Assembly (NCBI GenBank): GCA_021828185.1
Contig: JAKASI010000003.1
Location: 62,001-126,000, forward strand
DNA length: 64,000 bases
Source of the DNA: an archaeon
Lineage (GTDB): Archaea; Thermoproteota; Nitrososphaeria; Nitrososphaerales; UBA183
Direction: 5' to 3'
Shown in pieces: positions 39,086 through 47,670 of this stretch; position 1 is the stretch's first letter; each line of letters begins with the position of its first letter. The notes below the pieces were generated by a model, which saw nothing but the letters and a program-made list of their open reading frames with translations, had not been told where the DNA came from and did not search any database. The translations under genes and the position numbers were made by a program.

Positions 39086-39591
39086 TTGGCCAGTTCCTCT
39101 TCGAGCTGATTGATTTTCCAGCGGAGGGCGTCCTTCAGCTCCGCGTTGTCCAGCCTGTTGAGTGGCTTCCCGCAGGTCGGGCACTTGAAGAAGTTCTCCA
39201 TGGAGTCCTCGAACGTCCGCGTGAGGCAGGTGGGGGTCCCACAGTGGTAGAACTCGTGCATGTCCTCGTAATCCAGCCTCTGTTTCAGCCTGTTCAGCAC
39301 CTTCCTCCTCTGGGTCTGGATGAATCCGTCCGTCTGGTCCCGCTGGGCCTTCCACCTGTAGACGAACCAGCCCCGCTTCGGGTCTCTCACCCTGACGCCG
39401 GTGATAAGACTCCGCCCGAACAGGTCGTAGAGGGCCTTCCTCACAGTCTTGATCTTCAGCCCCGTGGCTGAGGCGATTTCCTCGTCGGTGGCGTTCTCAT
39501 TGTTGAGCAGCGCCCTGGCCACGCGGACATAGTCAGGTCCGCCGATCAGGCCGGCGACCTTCACGAACGTGTCCTCGTATTCTATCTTCAA
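39082..39591 (-). CDS. tfe: Transcription factor E (TFE alpha)
   Basis: The protein has 169 aa. The N-terminal extended winged helix (about residues 10-90: DPVRV-type repeat, ENATDEEIASATGLKIKTVR) is followed by a zinc ribbon with Cys in FYHCGTPTCLTRTF and FFKCPTCGKPL, then an acidic C-terminus. TFE is the archaeal homologue of TFIIE-alpha; it stabilises the open promoter complex with RNA polymerase, TBP and TFB. It overlaps Trm56 upstream and the HD gene downstream by 4 bp each. Confidence 0.93.
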   Translation of the reverse strand: MKIEYEDTFVKVAGLIGGPDYVRVARALLNNENATDEEIASATGLKIKTVRKALYDLFGRSLITGVRVRDPKRGWFVYRWKAQRDQTDGFIQTQRRKVLNRLKQRLDYEDMHEFYHCGTPTCLTRTFEDSMENFFKCPTCGKPLNRLDNAELKDALRWKINQLEEELAK

Positions 39592-40115
39592 TTTTCTACA
39601 ACTCGCTTGCCCCGGGGGGAAGGAAGGATTCTAAGCCTGCTTTTTTGAAACGCCCTCTTAAGCTCTTCTCCGCCCTGGATCTCGTGGAGGGCTATCGCAA
39701 GGGCCGCGACTTCGGAATGAGGCTGGGACGTCACGGCGACGTTGAAGTCAGCCTCGTGGTACACCTTGCCGGGGACCTTCGGCCCTCCCACGACGATCAG
39801 AACGTCGTCGAGCGTACGGAGCTCGGGGATGACGTCCTGGATGGGGATGCCGTACATGGTCAGGTGCACGATGCTCCGCCCTTCCTTCTTTGCGTCTCTG
39901 ATCACCTTCCTCCAGGGCTCGCCCAGGACCGCCGCGAAGTCCCCGCCCCAGGTCCGGTTCACCTCCTCAAGAGTCCCTGTGACGTCCTTCTCCGCATCCT
40001 CCAGGTAGATTTTCTCGGCTCCGAAAGCCCTGGAGACCAGGCAGAGGTGGGTAAGAGTCCTGTCGTCGCGGACATACCTCTGGCCAATCCGGAGGACCCT
40101 GATGCTCTTGACCAC
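39588..40115 (-). CDS. trm56: tRNA (cytidine-56-2'-O)-methyltransferase, SPOUT family
   Basis: The 175-aa protein is the archaeal enzyme that methylates C56 in the T-loop of tRNAs. The N-terminal VLRIGQRYVRDDRTLTHLCL and the knot motif IVVGGPKVPGKVY are characteristic of aTrm56. The length matches the family. It heads the operon with TFE. C56 lies in the T-loop TTCAAAT seen in all three tRNAs here. Confidence 0.92.
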   Translation of the reverse strand: MVKSIRVLRIGQRYVRDDRTLTHLCLVSRAFGAEKIYLEDAEKDVTGTLEEVNRTWGGDFAAVLGEPWRKVIRDAKKEGRSIVHLTMYGIPIQDVIPELRTLDDVLIVVGGPKVPGKVYHEADFNVAVTSQPHSEVAALAIALHEIQGGEELKRAFQKSRLRILPSPRGKRVVEN

Positions 40116-40318
40116 TCCACCGCGCTCTCAGCGGGTGGCTACATGAATCATTCTCAGCCCTCCGAAGGAGGCTCGAAGGCGGGTCTCATCCGGAGCTTCA
40201 GGACCCTGGGCACGGGCACGGCCGCCCCGCTTCTGCCGTCCGCGGTCCGGTCCGCGGCCCGCTGCAACCCTGCCCGGTCCCTGCACCTTTATCGACCCAG
40301 GCGCCCTGGCGCCCCGCG

Positions 40319-40786
40319 TTGAGCCAGGTGCCAGACCTCCGCCGAATCTCCATAATGGTGGACTATCTTTTCGGCAGGGGCGTCAGCAGGGCTCTTCCGA
40401 AGGAGGGGTTCCGCCTGTTCTTCTCCAGACGGTCCGGCCGGGTCAAGCTGATTCAACACGAGGGGAAGATCTTCGCCACCGTGAAGCCGAACGGCGCTTT
40501 CGCCCTCTCAGTCTATGGGGCCCAGATGCTGGCGAAGAACGCTAGATTCAGCCGGAACTGCGTCCAGGTCTCCGACGGCGTCGTCGATTTCGTGAAGGGC
40601 GGGAAGTCCGTCTTCTGCAAGTTCGTGGAGAAGGCGGGGGAGAACATTCATCCGAAGAGCGAGGTCGCCATCACCGACGGCAGGGGGAGGGTCATCGGGG
40701 TGGGGACGGCGGTGCTAAGTGGGAGTGCGATGTCACAGTTTAAGAGCGGGGTAGCGGTGAAGGTCAGAGCAGGCCTCGAACGATGA
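40319..40786 (+). CDS. PUA-domain RNA-binding protein
   Basis: The 155-aa protein has an N-terminal part of about 75 aa followed by a PUA domain: VQVSDGVVDFVKGGKSVFCK, then IHPKSEVAITDGRGRVIGVG and a final strand. Stand-alone archaeal PUA proteins of this type are related to the C-terminal domains of archaeosine transglycosylase and are thought to bind tRNA or rRNA. The start TTG 40319 lies about 28 bp after a TATA-like CTTTATCG (about 40287-40294). The nac start overlaps its stop (ATGA). Confidence 0.85.
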   Translation: MSQVPDLRRISIMVDYLFGRGVSRALPKEGFRLFFSRRSGRVKLIQHEGKIFATVKPNGAFALSVYGAQMLAKNARFSRNCVQVSDGVVDFVKGGKSVFCKFVEKAGENIHPKSEVAITDGRGRVIGVGTAVLSGSAMSQFKSGVAVKVRAGLER

Positions 40787-41115
40787 AGATGGACAACAGG
40801 AACGCCCGCAGGATGATGGACCGGCTCGGGATCAACATGAAGGAGATTCCCAACGTGGAAGAGGTAGTCATCAAGACCCCCGACAGGGAGATGCACATCA
40901 CCAACGCCTCGGTCTCGGAGGTCAACGCCCAGGGGCAGAGGGTGTTTCAGGTGATGGGGGAGGTGGAGGAGGTGGAGGTGGAGAGGAAGGCCTTCAGCGA
41001 AGAAGACATCCTTCTGGTCCAGCAGCAGACAGGCGCGACGAAAGAGCGGGCGGTCGCTGCCCTCGAAGAGACAGACGGCGAGGTCGCCAGGGCGATACTG
41101 AAGCTCACTTCGTAA
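40783..41115 (+). CDS. nac: Nascent polypeptide-associated complex protein (NAC alpha)
   Basis: The 110-aa protein shows the NAC domain: VEEVVIKTPDREMHITNAS, with the beta-barrel dimerisation strand VFQVMGEVEEVEVE. The C-terminal UBA domain is SEEDILLVQQQTGATKERAV plus AALEETDGEVARAILKL. It binds nascent chains at the ribosome exit site as a homodimer. It is coupled to the PUA gene by an ATGA overlap. Confidence 0.95.
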   Translation: MKMDNRNARRMMDRLGINMKEIPNVEEVVIKTPDREMHITNASVSEVNAQGQRVFQVMGEVEEVEVERKAFSEEDILLVQQQTGATKERAVAALEETDGEVARAILKLTS

Positions 41116-41202
41116 CAAATCCCTGTAACGTCTTCGGAGCGAGAGTCACAGCAGCCGTTCTGGCATCTAGGTTCATCTAGAACCGGTGCGTGATTCTTCC
41201 AG

Positions 41203-42060
41203 ATGGTCGCAGTCGCTGCTGGTGAGCTGAGAAGGGGGATTTCTGTCGCCGCAGTCGCCGCGGTCGTCTGCGTAGTCGCGGTCGCCGGCGGGGTCGCGTA
41301 CCTCTACTACCCATCGTTGAGCCCAGGCGGTGAAACGACCACAGCCGCAACGACTTCTCGGTACCAAGGGAACCCCACCACGTGCACGAAGACCCTCTCG
41401 CGGTCGACGGCTCCACTTCCCAGCAAGATGTCTGCGGGGCAGGGGGGATGGGACCCCTTCGCCGTCGCCAACGTCACGCTCAACTACTACATGGACTCCG
41501 CATACATCCGCATGGCATGGAACTACACCTACGACATCGTCCAGACAGGCTCGAACCCCGTCCTCGTATCGAACTACATCCAGACGCTCGGCCCGCTGAG
41601 CGTGTACGGCAACTGGACCACAGGATACACCCTGAACTTCACGCGGACGATGTCTTTCAACGTCACTGTCCAGTTCACCCAGCCGTCAACGTATCAGGTC
41701 GTCGGCTTCCGCTCCACCAACAGCACAATCCCTGCGAACGAGTTCCAGCGCCTGCAGTTCAACGTTACCCAGCAGAGGGCGACATCCATCACCCTCGCCG
41801 ACGGCAGTGTCCGTGCATGCCTGAACCAACCCCCCTACCACTCGGCGTTCTATTACGTCGACTCCGCCTATGTCTTCCCGTCAGGCAACAAGACCTTCGG
41901 TGGTGACTATTTCGTATCAATCTACCAGACCGACGGGCCCGGGGTACTGAACGCGTTCGTCAACATGCAGAAGGGGGCTGTCGCAGCGACATACTCAGGA
42001 TCATGGGGGTCTACAGAATGCTATTCGAACGGGGGCTGCTTCACCAGCCCGTGGACGTGA
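41203..42060 (+). CDS. Membrane-anchored extracytoplasmic protein
   Basis: The protein has 285 aa. One signal anchor (about residues 12-38) is followed by a short Thr-rich linker and a beta-rich extracytoplasmic domain with many NxS/T sequons (NVT, NYT, NWT, NFT, NST). Cys pairs near residues 61 and 206 and in the C-terminal ECYSNGGCF may form disulfides. No family recognised. It lies just upstream of the ATPase operon but has unrelated content. Confidence 0.65.
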   Translation: MVAVAAGELRRGISVAAVAAVVCVVAVAGGVAYLYYPSLSPGGETTTAATTSRYQGNPTTCTKTLSRSTAPLPSKMSAGQGGWDPFAVANVTLNYYMDSAYIRMAWNYTYDIVQTGSNPVLVSNYIQTLGPLSVYGNWTTGYTLNFTRTMSFNVTVQFTQPSTYQVVGFRSTNSTIPANEFQRLQFNVTQQRATSITLADGSVRACLNQPPYHSAFYYVDSAYVFPSGNKTFGGDYFVSIYQTDGPGVLNAFVNMQKGAVAATYSGSWGSTECYSNGGCFTSPWT

Positions 42061-42135
42061 CCATCGGCTGAATCCGGTTTCCAAGGGCTGAACGTTTAAC
42101 TAGGGAAATCCGAAGCAGACAAAAAGCAGCTTTCC

Positions 42136-42465
42136 ATGAGCTCCGCGATAGAACAGACGGTCAAGGCCCTCGTCGAATTCGAGGCGCAGCTTGTCAGCGC
42201 GAAGGCGGAGTTGGTCGAAGCGGGGAAGAGGGCGACGAAAGAGGCGGTCGACTGGGCAGAGGCAGCGAAGGCCTCGGCAATCTCGAAGGCCAAGGGAATC
42301 GCGGCGCAAAACGTCGCGAAAGCGAGAGAGCAGGCTGAATCCGAGGCCGAGAGCATCAGGAAGAAGGGGGACGCAGATCTGAAGGCGTTCGAGAACTCCA
42401 TAGCAAAGAACAGGGACAGGGCGACCGAGCTGGTCTCTGCCAAGCTCCTGGGGGAGTCGCCATGA
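42136..42465 (+). CDS. atpH: A-type ATP synthase subunit H (peripheral stalk)
   Basis: The 109-aa protein is an almost continuous Ala/Glu/Lys-rich coiled coil (for example AELVEAGKRATKEAVDWAEA and EQAESEAESIRKKGDADLKA), as expected for the EH peripheral stalk. It is first in the H-F-E-A-B-D operon and overlaps atpF by ATGA. A TATA-like GTTTAACT (about 42093-42100) lies about 35 bp upstream. The assignment rests on position and coiled-coil character. Confidence 0.82.
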   Translation: MSSAIEQTVKALVEFEAQLVSAKAELVEAGKRATKEAVDWAEAAKASAISKAKGIAAQNVAKAREQAESEAESIRKKGDADLKAFENSIAKNRDRATELVSAKLLGESP

Positions 42466-42758
42466 AAGTGGTCGCGGTAGGGGGAAAAGCCTTCGTCACA
42501 GGTTTCGTCCTTTCGGGGGTCAGCGGGGAGTACGTCTCTTCTGCGGCGTCAGCCCTGGAGAAGATCCAGTCGCTCTCCAAGGACTCGACGGTGGGGCTCA
42601 TCATGGTGAGCGACGAGGTGTCCAAGCCGATATCGGACCAGCTGACTGCCCTCAGGTCAAAGAAGGCCATCCCGCTGATATACGAAGTGCCAGGTCCAGG
42701 GAGCAAGAAGGAGAAGGTCGAGTACAGGGCGATGCTCAGGGCGATCCTAGGAGTATGA
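42462..42758 (+). CDS. atpF: A-type ATP synthase subunit F
   Basis: The 98-aa protein is a Rossmann-like central-stalk protein: MKVVAVGGKAFVTGFVLSGV at the N-terminus, LIMVSDEVSKPISDQL in the middle and IPLIYEVPGPGS near the C-terminus, all typical of V/A-ATPase subunit F. It overlaps atpH by 4 bp; atpE starts 1 bp after its stop. Confidence 0.92.
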   Translation: MKVVAVGGKAFVTGFVLSGVSGEYVSSAASALEKIQSLSKDSTVGLIMVSDEVSKPISDQLTALRSKKAIPLIYEVPGPGSKKEKVEYRAMLRAILGV

Positions 42759-42759
42759 C

Positions 42760-43350
42760 TTGAGCAAAGCGGCGTCTGACACCCTCGAAAAGGTCTCCGG
42801 GGAGTTCGAGGCGGAGGTTCTGGCCGGCCTGGAAAATGGAAGGAAGGAGACCCTCGCCAAGGTCGAATCGGTCAGGAAGGACGCAGCCGAATCGGTCGTC
42901 AAGATAGTCGAGTCGAGCCTGAAGCAGGCGGAATCTGTCAAGAGACAGATCGTGGGGGCTGCCGAGCTCGAGGCCAGGAACACGATGCTCAGGTCCCTGG
43001 AGAAGGCGGTCAACGAAGCGATTGAACGGGCCACGAAGGAGATCTCGGCTTCAGGCGGGGACGGATACGAGCAGGCCCTGGAGAGACTGATACAGGAAGG
43101 GCTCGATGCAATCGGTCCCAACGCCCGCGTGAAGTGCGCCTCCAAGGACAGGAAGGCGGTCGCGTCGGCGGTCAGGAAGCTGTCCAAGGCGAATATCACG
43201 ATGGAGGACGAACCGGTCGAGACCATCGGCGGGGTCGTCATGACCACCTCCGACGGCTCCGTCAGGTTCGACAACACCTTCGAGGCCAGGCTCGACCGGA
43301 TGAGGCCAACTCTCAGGAAGGAGGTAGCGGCCCTCCTGACAGGGGCATGA
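42760..43350 (+). CDS. atpE: A-type ATP synthase subunit E
   Basis: The 196-aa protein has a long N-terminal coiled coil (about residues 1-90) and a globular C-terminal domain with IGGVVMTTSDGSVRFDNTFE, the subunit E signature (GGv.l...dG.i.vdNTle.rl). It forms the peripheral stalk with subunit H and caps the A3B3 head. The start is TTG 42760. Confidence 0.93.
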   Translation: MSKAASDTLEKVSGEFEAEVLAGLENGRKETLAKVESVRKDAAESVVKIVESSLKQAESVKRQIVGAAELEARNTMLRSLEKAVNEAIERATKEISASGGDGYEQALERLIQEGLDAIGPNARVKCASKDRKAVASAVRKLSKANITMEDEPVETIGGVVMTTSDGSVRFDNTFEARLDRMRPTLRKEVAALLTGA

Positions 43351-43370
43351 AGTCTTCGACACACCTCGAA

Positions 43371-43380
43371 ACATTATAAG
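43371..43380 (+). promoter_or_regulatory. Possible internal promoter before atpA
   Basis: CATTATAAGC (43371-43380) sits in the only gap of the ATPase operon (62 bp between atpE and atpA) and about 38 bp before the TTG start of atpA. It could supply extra transcripts for the catalytic subunits. Confidence 0.4.
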
Positions 43381-43412
43381 CCGACAATTTTCGCCGGTCG
43401 ACAGGTTCTGTT

Positions 43413-45200
43413 TTGCCGGTCAAAGGGAGGATCGAATGGATCTCAGGGCCCGCCGTCAAGGCCTCTGGCATGGCTGCCGCGAAGATGTACGAGGTGACCC
43501 AGGTCGGCGAGGAGAAGCTCGTCGGCGAAGTGATCAAGCTGACAGGGGACATCGCCTTTGTCCAGGTGTACGAGTCGACCAGCGGCCTCCGGCCTGGTGA
43601 ACCGGTCCTGGGGACCGGTCAGCCGCTCTCGACGACCCTCGGCCCTGGGATGATCGGCACAATCTACGACGGGCTGCAGAGGCCCCTCGACGTCATAGCC
43701 AGCAAGGCCGGCCCCTTCATCACCAGGGGAGTCACCGCCAATTCAATCCCCCTCGACAAGCAGTGGGAGTTTGTCCCCGCAGTCAAGAAAGGGGACGACA
43801 TCGAAGGCGGGACCATCCTAGGGTCGGTCCAGGAGACCCCCCTGATCGACCACAAGATCCTCGCTCCCCCTGTTACGCCGAAGTCCAGGGTGAAGGATGT
43901 CGTCAAGGGAGGAAAGTACAAGGTCGACGAGGTCGTCGTCGCAGCCGAGGACAAATCAGGGAAGAGGCAGGAGCTCATGCTCTACCACAGGTGGCCGGTC
44001 CGCACTCCCAGACCGATAAGGGAGAGGCTGGATCCTGAGATCCCCCTGCTCACCGGCCAGCGGGTGCTGGACTCCTTCTTCCCAATGTCGAAGGGAGGCA
44101 CCGGCGCCATCCCGGGCGCCTTCGGGACAGGAAAGACCGTCACCCTTCACAGCGTGGCGAAATGGGCGGACGCCAAGGTCGTGTTCCACATCGGGTGCGG
44201 CGAGAGAGGAAACGAGATGACCGAAGTCCTCGTCGAGTTCCCCGAACTCATCGACCCGGAGAGCGGGCGCCCACTGATGGAGAGGACCATCCTCATCGCC
44301 AACGTCAGCAACATGCCCGTGGCCGCCAGAGAGGCCAGCATCTACACCGGCGTGACCATGGCAGAGTACTACAGAGACATGGGGTACGACACCGTGCTCG
44401 TCGCAGACTCCACCAGCAGGTGGGCAGAAGCGTTGAGGGAAATCTCCGGCAGGCTCGAAGAGATGCCGGCGGAAGAGGGGTACCCGTCGTATCTCGCATC
44501 CAGGCTGGCCGAATTCTACGAAAGGGCAGGAAGGGCCGACATCCTCGGGACCCCCCAGAGAACGGGTTCCATCACCCTGATCGGCGCCGTCTCCCCGGCG
44601 GGCGGGGACTTCACCGAGCCGGTCACGTCCCAGACCATACGCTTCGTCAAGAACTTCTGGGCGCTGGACGCCCGGCTTGCCTATTCGCGCCACTATCCCT
44701 CGATAAACTGGATGAGTTCCTATTCGGGTTACATCGAATCGGTCAGCAAGTGGTGGGCCGAGCGGATTGACAAGGACTGGCTCCAGGTCAGGGCCGACGC
44801 CTACGGCATCCTGCAGCGTGAGGACGCCCTCAAGGAAATAGTGCGCCTGCTCGGGCCCGAGGCCCTCCCAGACGAAGAGAAGCTGATACTCGACGTCGCC
44901 AGGATGATCCAGATAGGATTCCTGCAGCAGAACGCCTACGACGACGTCGACGCCTACTGCAGCCCCCAGAAGCAGTTCACAATGATGAAGATGTTCGTCC
45001 AATACCACCAGGAGGCGCTGAAGGCGCTCCGGAACGGAGTCCCGCTCTCCAAGATAAGGGGGATGCAGGTCATCGCCCCCATGCTCAGAGCGAAGTTCGC
45101 CATCAAGAGCGACGAGCTGGGGAAGCTGGAGGCCCTGTCCAAGCAGATGTTCGACGAGTTCAACTCCGTCTCTGGCGTGCAAGAGGTGTCGGCAGCATGA
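43413..45200 (+). CDS. atpA: A-type ATP synthase catalytic subunit A
   Basis: The 595-aa protein has the P-loop GAFGTGKTV (about residue 234), the non-homologous insert typical of A/V-type A subunits (about residues 110-190) and [20 protein letters not shown] in the catalytic region. The length is normal and no intein is present. The start is TTG 43413. It overlaps atpB by 4 bp. Membrane subunits I and K and the C subunit are not in this window. Confidence 0.97.
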   Translation: MPVKGRIEWISGPAVKASGMAAAKMYEVTQVGEEKLVGEVIKLTGDIAFVQVYESTSGLRPGEPVLGTGQPLSTTLGPGMIGTIYDGLQRPLDVIASKAGPFITRGVTANSIPLDKQWEFVPAVKKGDDIEGGTILGSVQETPLIDHKILAPPVTPKSRVKDVVKGGKYKVDEVVVAAEDKSGKRQELMLYHRWPVRTPRPIRERLDPEIPLLTGQRVLDSFFPMSKGGTGAIPGAFGTGKTVTLHSVAKWADAKVVFHIGCGERGNEMTEVLVEFPELIDPESGRPLMERTILIANVSNMPVAAREASIYTGVTMAEYYRDMGYDTVLVADSTSRWAEALREISGRLEEMPAEEGYPSYLASRLAEFYERAGRADILGTPQRTGSITLIGAVSPAGGDFTEPVTSQTIRFVKNFWALDARLAYSRHYPSINWMSSYSGYIESVSKWWAERIDKDWLQVRADAYGILQREDALKEIVRLLGPEALPDEEKLILDVARMIQIGFLQQNAYDDVDAYCSPQKQFTMMKMFVQYHQEALKALRNGVPLSKIRGMQVIAPMLRAKFAIKSDELGKLEALSKQMFDEFNSVSGVQEVSAA

Positions 45201-46609
45201 GCAAGTCGTCGTCGGGGCTGGAATACAGCAAGGTCGCCGAGATCAGAGGCCCTCTCCTCGTCGTCGACGGCGTCGACAGGGCAGCCTTTGACGAACTGGT
45301 GGAGATAGAGGACGACTCGGGGGCCAGGAGGCTTGCAAGGGTCCTGGAGACCGGGTTCGGCAAGGCAGTCGTCCAGGTCTTCGAAGGGACGTCTGGGCTC
45401 TCGGTCAGCGGGACAAGGGCCCGGTTCCTGGGGAAGACGATGGAGCTCCCAGTCTCCGACCAGCTGCTTGGAAGGGTTTTCGACGGCCTGGGACGCCCTC
45501 AGGACGGCCTTCCGGAACCGGTGGCGAAGGCGTTTCTCGACGTGAACGGCGCTCCGATCAATCCCGAAAGGAGGGAGTATCCGACCGATCTCATACAGAC
45601 CGGGGTCTCGGTGATCGACGGCATGCTCACCTTGGTGAGGGGTCAAAAACTCCCCATCTTCTCTGGCGCAGGGATGCCTCACAACATGCTGGCGGCGCAG
45701 ATCGCCAGGCAGGCGACCGTGGTCGGGGAGGGGGAAGAGTTCGCGGTGGTGTTCGCCGCGGTGGGGGTGTCTCACAGCGATGCGTCCTTCTTCCAGAGGA
45801 CCCTGGCCGAGTCGGGGGCCATCAGGAGGAGCATCCTCTACCTGAACCTGGCCGACGACCCGGCCATCGAGAGGATCATCACTCCCAGGGTCGCTCTCAC
45901 GGCAGCCGAGTACCTTGCCTTCGAGCTCGGCATGCACGTACTGGTGATCATAACCGACATCACCAACTATGCAGAAGCCCTGAGAGAGATATCAGCAGCC
46001 AGGGAGGAAGTCCCGGGCAGGAAGGGGTTCCCAGGCTACCTCTACACGGACCTTGCCACCAACTACGAGCGCGCTGGCAGGATTAAGGGGAAGAAGGGGA
46101 GCATCACCCAGATGCCCATCCTCTCCATGCCGAGCGACGACGTCACGCATCCGATCCCGGACCTCACGGGGTATATCACCGAGGGGCAGATCTTCCTTGG
46201 ACGGGAGCTGTTCAGAAAGGGGATCTATCCGCCGGTGTACGTCCTGTCGAGCCTGAGCAGGCTCATGGGCCCCGCTCTGGGGTATGTTATCAAGCAGGGG
46301 AAGGCGCGCCCCGACCAGCATCAGGTGGGGAACCAACTCTACAACGCCTACGCCAGGGCGGTCGAGCTCCGGGCCCTCGCTGAGATCATAGGCAAGTCCG
46401 GCCTCACAAGCTCAGACCTGAGGTACCTCCAGTTCGGAGACGAATTTGAGCAGAAGTTCCTCAACCAGGGGTACGACGAGAACAGGACCTTCGAAGACAC
46501 GCACCGCATAGCCTGGGAGGTCCTCTCTGTCCTCCCTGAGAGCGAGCTCACCAACATCAAGGAAGAGTTCATCAAACAGCACTACATCAAAGGGAAGTCG
46601 ACCGGATAG
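45197..46609 (+). CDS. atpB: A-type ATP synthase subunit B
   Basis: The 470-aa non-catalytic nucleotide-binding subunit is recognised by the degenerate P-loop region [19 protein letters not shown], the [20 protein letters not shown] block and [20 protein letters not shown]. It alternates with subunit A in the hexameric head. The start overlaps atpA by ATGA; atpD begins 3 bp after its stop. Confidence 0.97.
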   Translation: MSKSSSGLEYSKVAEIRGPLLVVDGVDRAAFDELVEIEDDSGARRLARVLETGFGKAVVQVFEGTSGLSVSGTRARFLGKTMELPVSDQLLGRVFDGLGRPQDGLPEPVAKAFLDVNGAPINPERREYPTDLIQTGVSVIDGMLTLVRGQKLPIFSGAGMPHNMLAAQIARQATVVGEGEEFAVVFAAVGVSHSDASFFQRTLAESGAIRRSILYLNLADDPAIERIITPRVALTAAEYLAFELGMHVLVIITDITNYAEALREISAAREEVPGRKGFPGYLYTDLATNYERAGRIKGKKGSITQMPILSMPSDDVTHPIPDLTGYITEGQIFLGRELFRKGIYPPVYVLSSLSRLMGPALGYVIKQGKARPDQHQVGNQLYNAYARAVELRALAEIIGKSGLTSSDLRYLQFGDEFEQKFLNQGYDENRTFEDTHRIAWEVLSVLPESELTNIKEEFIKQHYIKGKSTG

Positions 46610-46612
46610 GAA

Positions 46613-47254
46613 ATGTCCGTAGCATCGGGCGGCAACGTACTCCCAACCAAGATCGAGCTGATCGGCACCCGGAGGAGGCTCCAGACAGCCGCGCGGGTGA
46701 AGAAGGTGCTGGACGACAAACGGGACGTCCTGCTGAAGCGGCTCGACGAGATGATCGAGCAGGCGACGGTGGCCAGGGACGAGATATCCCAGCCGCTCTC
46801 GGACGCCTATCTCGCGCTCTACGACGCGTATCTGAAGCTCGGGCCCCTCCGCCTGGAGGGGATCGCTGCCAACACCCCCCCGATGGTGGAGGCGGACGTC
46901 AGCGTCCGGCGAATCGTCGACGTCGACATCCCTTCGGTCAGACTCTCAGAGAAGGAGGTGGGGATGACCTATGGGTTCGCCGACAGCAACGTGGCGGTCG
47001 ACAGGGCTTCCCGCCAGATAAGGAAGGTCCTCCCTTCCATCTTCAGGGCAGCCGAGTACGAGAACGCCATCTTCAGGCTCGCCAAGGAGCTCGAGAAGAC
47101 CCAGAGGCTCCTCAACGCCCTGGAGTACATGATCATCCCACGCTACGAGACCTCCATCCGCTACATTCAAGCGACCCTCGAGGAGAGGGAAAGGGAGGAG
47201 TTCTCCAGGTTGAAGCACGTCAAGAAGATCCTTGAGAGGAAGGCGGCCCAATGA
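46613..47254 (+). CDS. atpD: A-type ATP synthase subunit D (rotor shaft)
   Basis: The 213-aa protein has the two long helices of the central shaft: PTKIELIGTRRRLQTAARVK plus KVLDDKRDVLLKRLDEMI at the N-terminus, and RLLNALEYMIIPRYETSIRY with IQATLEEREREEFSRLK at the C-terminus, both family signatures. It overlaps the next small gene by ATGA. Confidence 0.95.
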   Translation: MSVASGGNVLPTKIELIGTRRRLQTAARVKKVLDDKRDVLLKRLDEMIEQATVARDEISQPLSDAYLALYDAYLKLGPLRLEGIAANTPPMVEADVSVRRIVDVDIPSVRLSEKEVGMTYGFADSNVAVDRASRQIRKVLPSIFRAAEYENAIFRLAKELEKTQRLLNALEYMIIPRYETSIRYIQATLEEREREEFSRLKHVKKILERKAAQ

Positions 47255-47388
47255 GCGAGGACCTGGTCGACGAACCGTTCAGGCAGGCGGCCCATAAGGT
47301 GGAGCAGGCATTCGACCAGGCCGCAGAAGAACTGAAGGCGAAAGTGCAGAAGGCCAAGGCCGAAGCGCTGAAGAAGGTCAGCGGCTGA
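47251..47388 (+). CDS. Small helical protein (45 aa) coupled to atpD
   Basis: ATG 47251 overlaps the atpD stop (ATGA). The frame reads MSEDLVDEPFRQAAHKVEQA, then FDQAAEELKAKVQKAKAEAL and KKVSG to TGA 47388. It is a charged amphipathic helix without membrane segment. The tight coupling and low random chance of such a composition suggest a real ATPase-associated peptide, perhaps a stalk or assembly element. Its role is inference only. Confidence 0.6.
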   Translation: MSEDLVDEPFRQAAHKVEQAFDQAAEELKAKVQKAKAEALKKVSG

Positions 47389-47605
47389 CTTCAGTCCGCG
47401 CCACTACCATCTTTATCACACGGAATATCACGAACATTCCCGCTACAAAGCCTACGGTGGAGAAGGCTATGGCGAAGATGCTCCTGGAGTACCCTAGGGC
47501 GTCGGCCACATAATAGCCCAGGTAGACTCCGCCCAGGATCAATGGGGTCAGTACCACTGCCGTGGTCAGTATGACAACGAGCAGACCTTTCTGGCCCTTC
47601 TTCAA
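47378..47605 (-). CDS. Two-span AtpZ/AtpI-like membrane protein
   Basis: The 75-aa protein has two membrane helices (about residues 8-28 and 40-62). Between and within them is GGVYLGYYVADALGYSRSIF, then FSTVGFVAGMFVIFRVIKMV. This spacing and wording resembles AtpZ/AtpI proteins that accompany F-type ATP synthases (G..LGy.lD..lg...l..liG...G...v.r.i). Here the neighbour is an A-type ATPase operon, with which it is convergent, overlapping the 45-aa gene by 11 bp. Assignment by eye. Confidence 0.6.
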   Translation of the reverse strand: MKKGQKGLLVVILTTAVVLTPLILGGVYLGYYVADALGYSRSIFAIAFSTVGFVAGMFVIFRVIKMVVARTEVSR

Positions 47606-47670
47606 ACGAGCAGGGGGTCCGCCAAGGCGGTAAAATCATTGCGGGGCCGGGGGGGCCCGACCCTCCTGGC

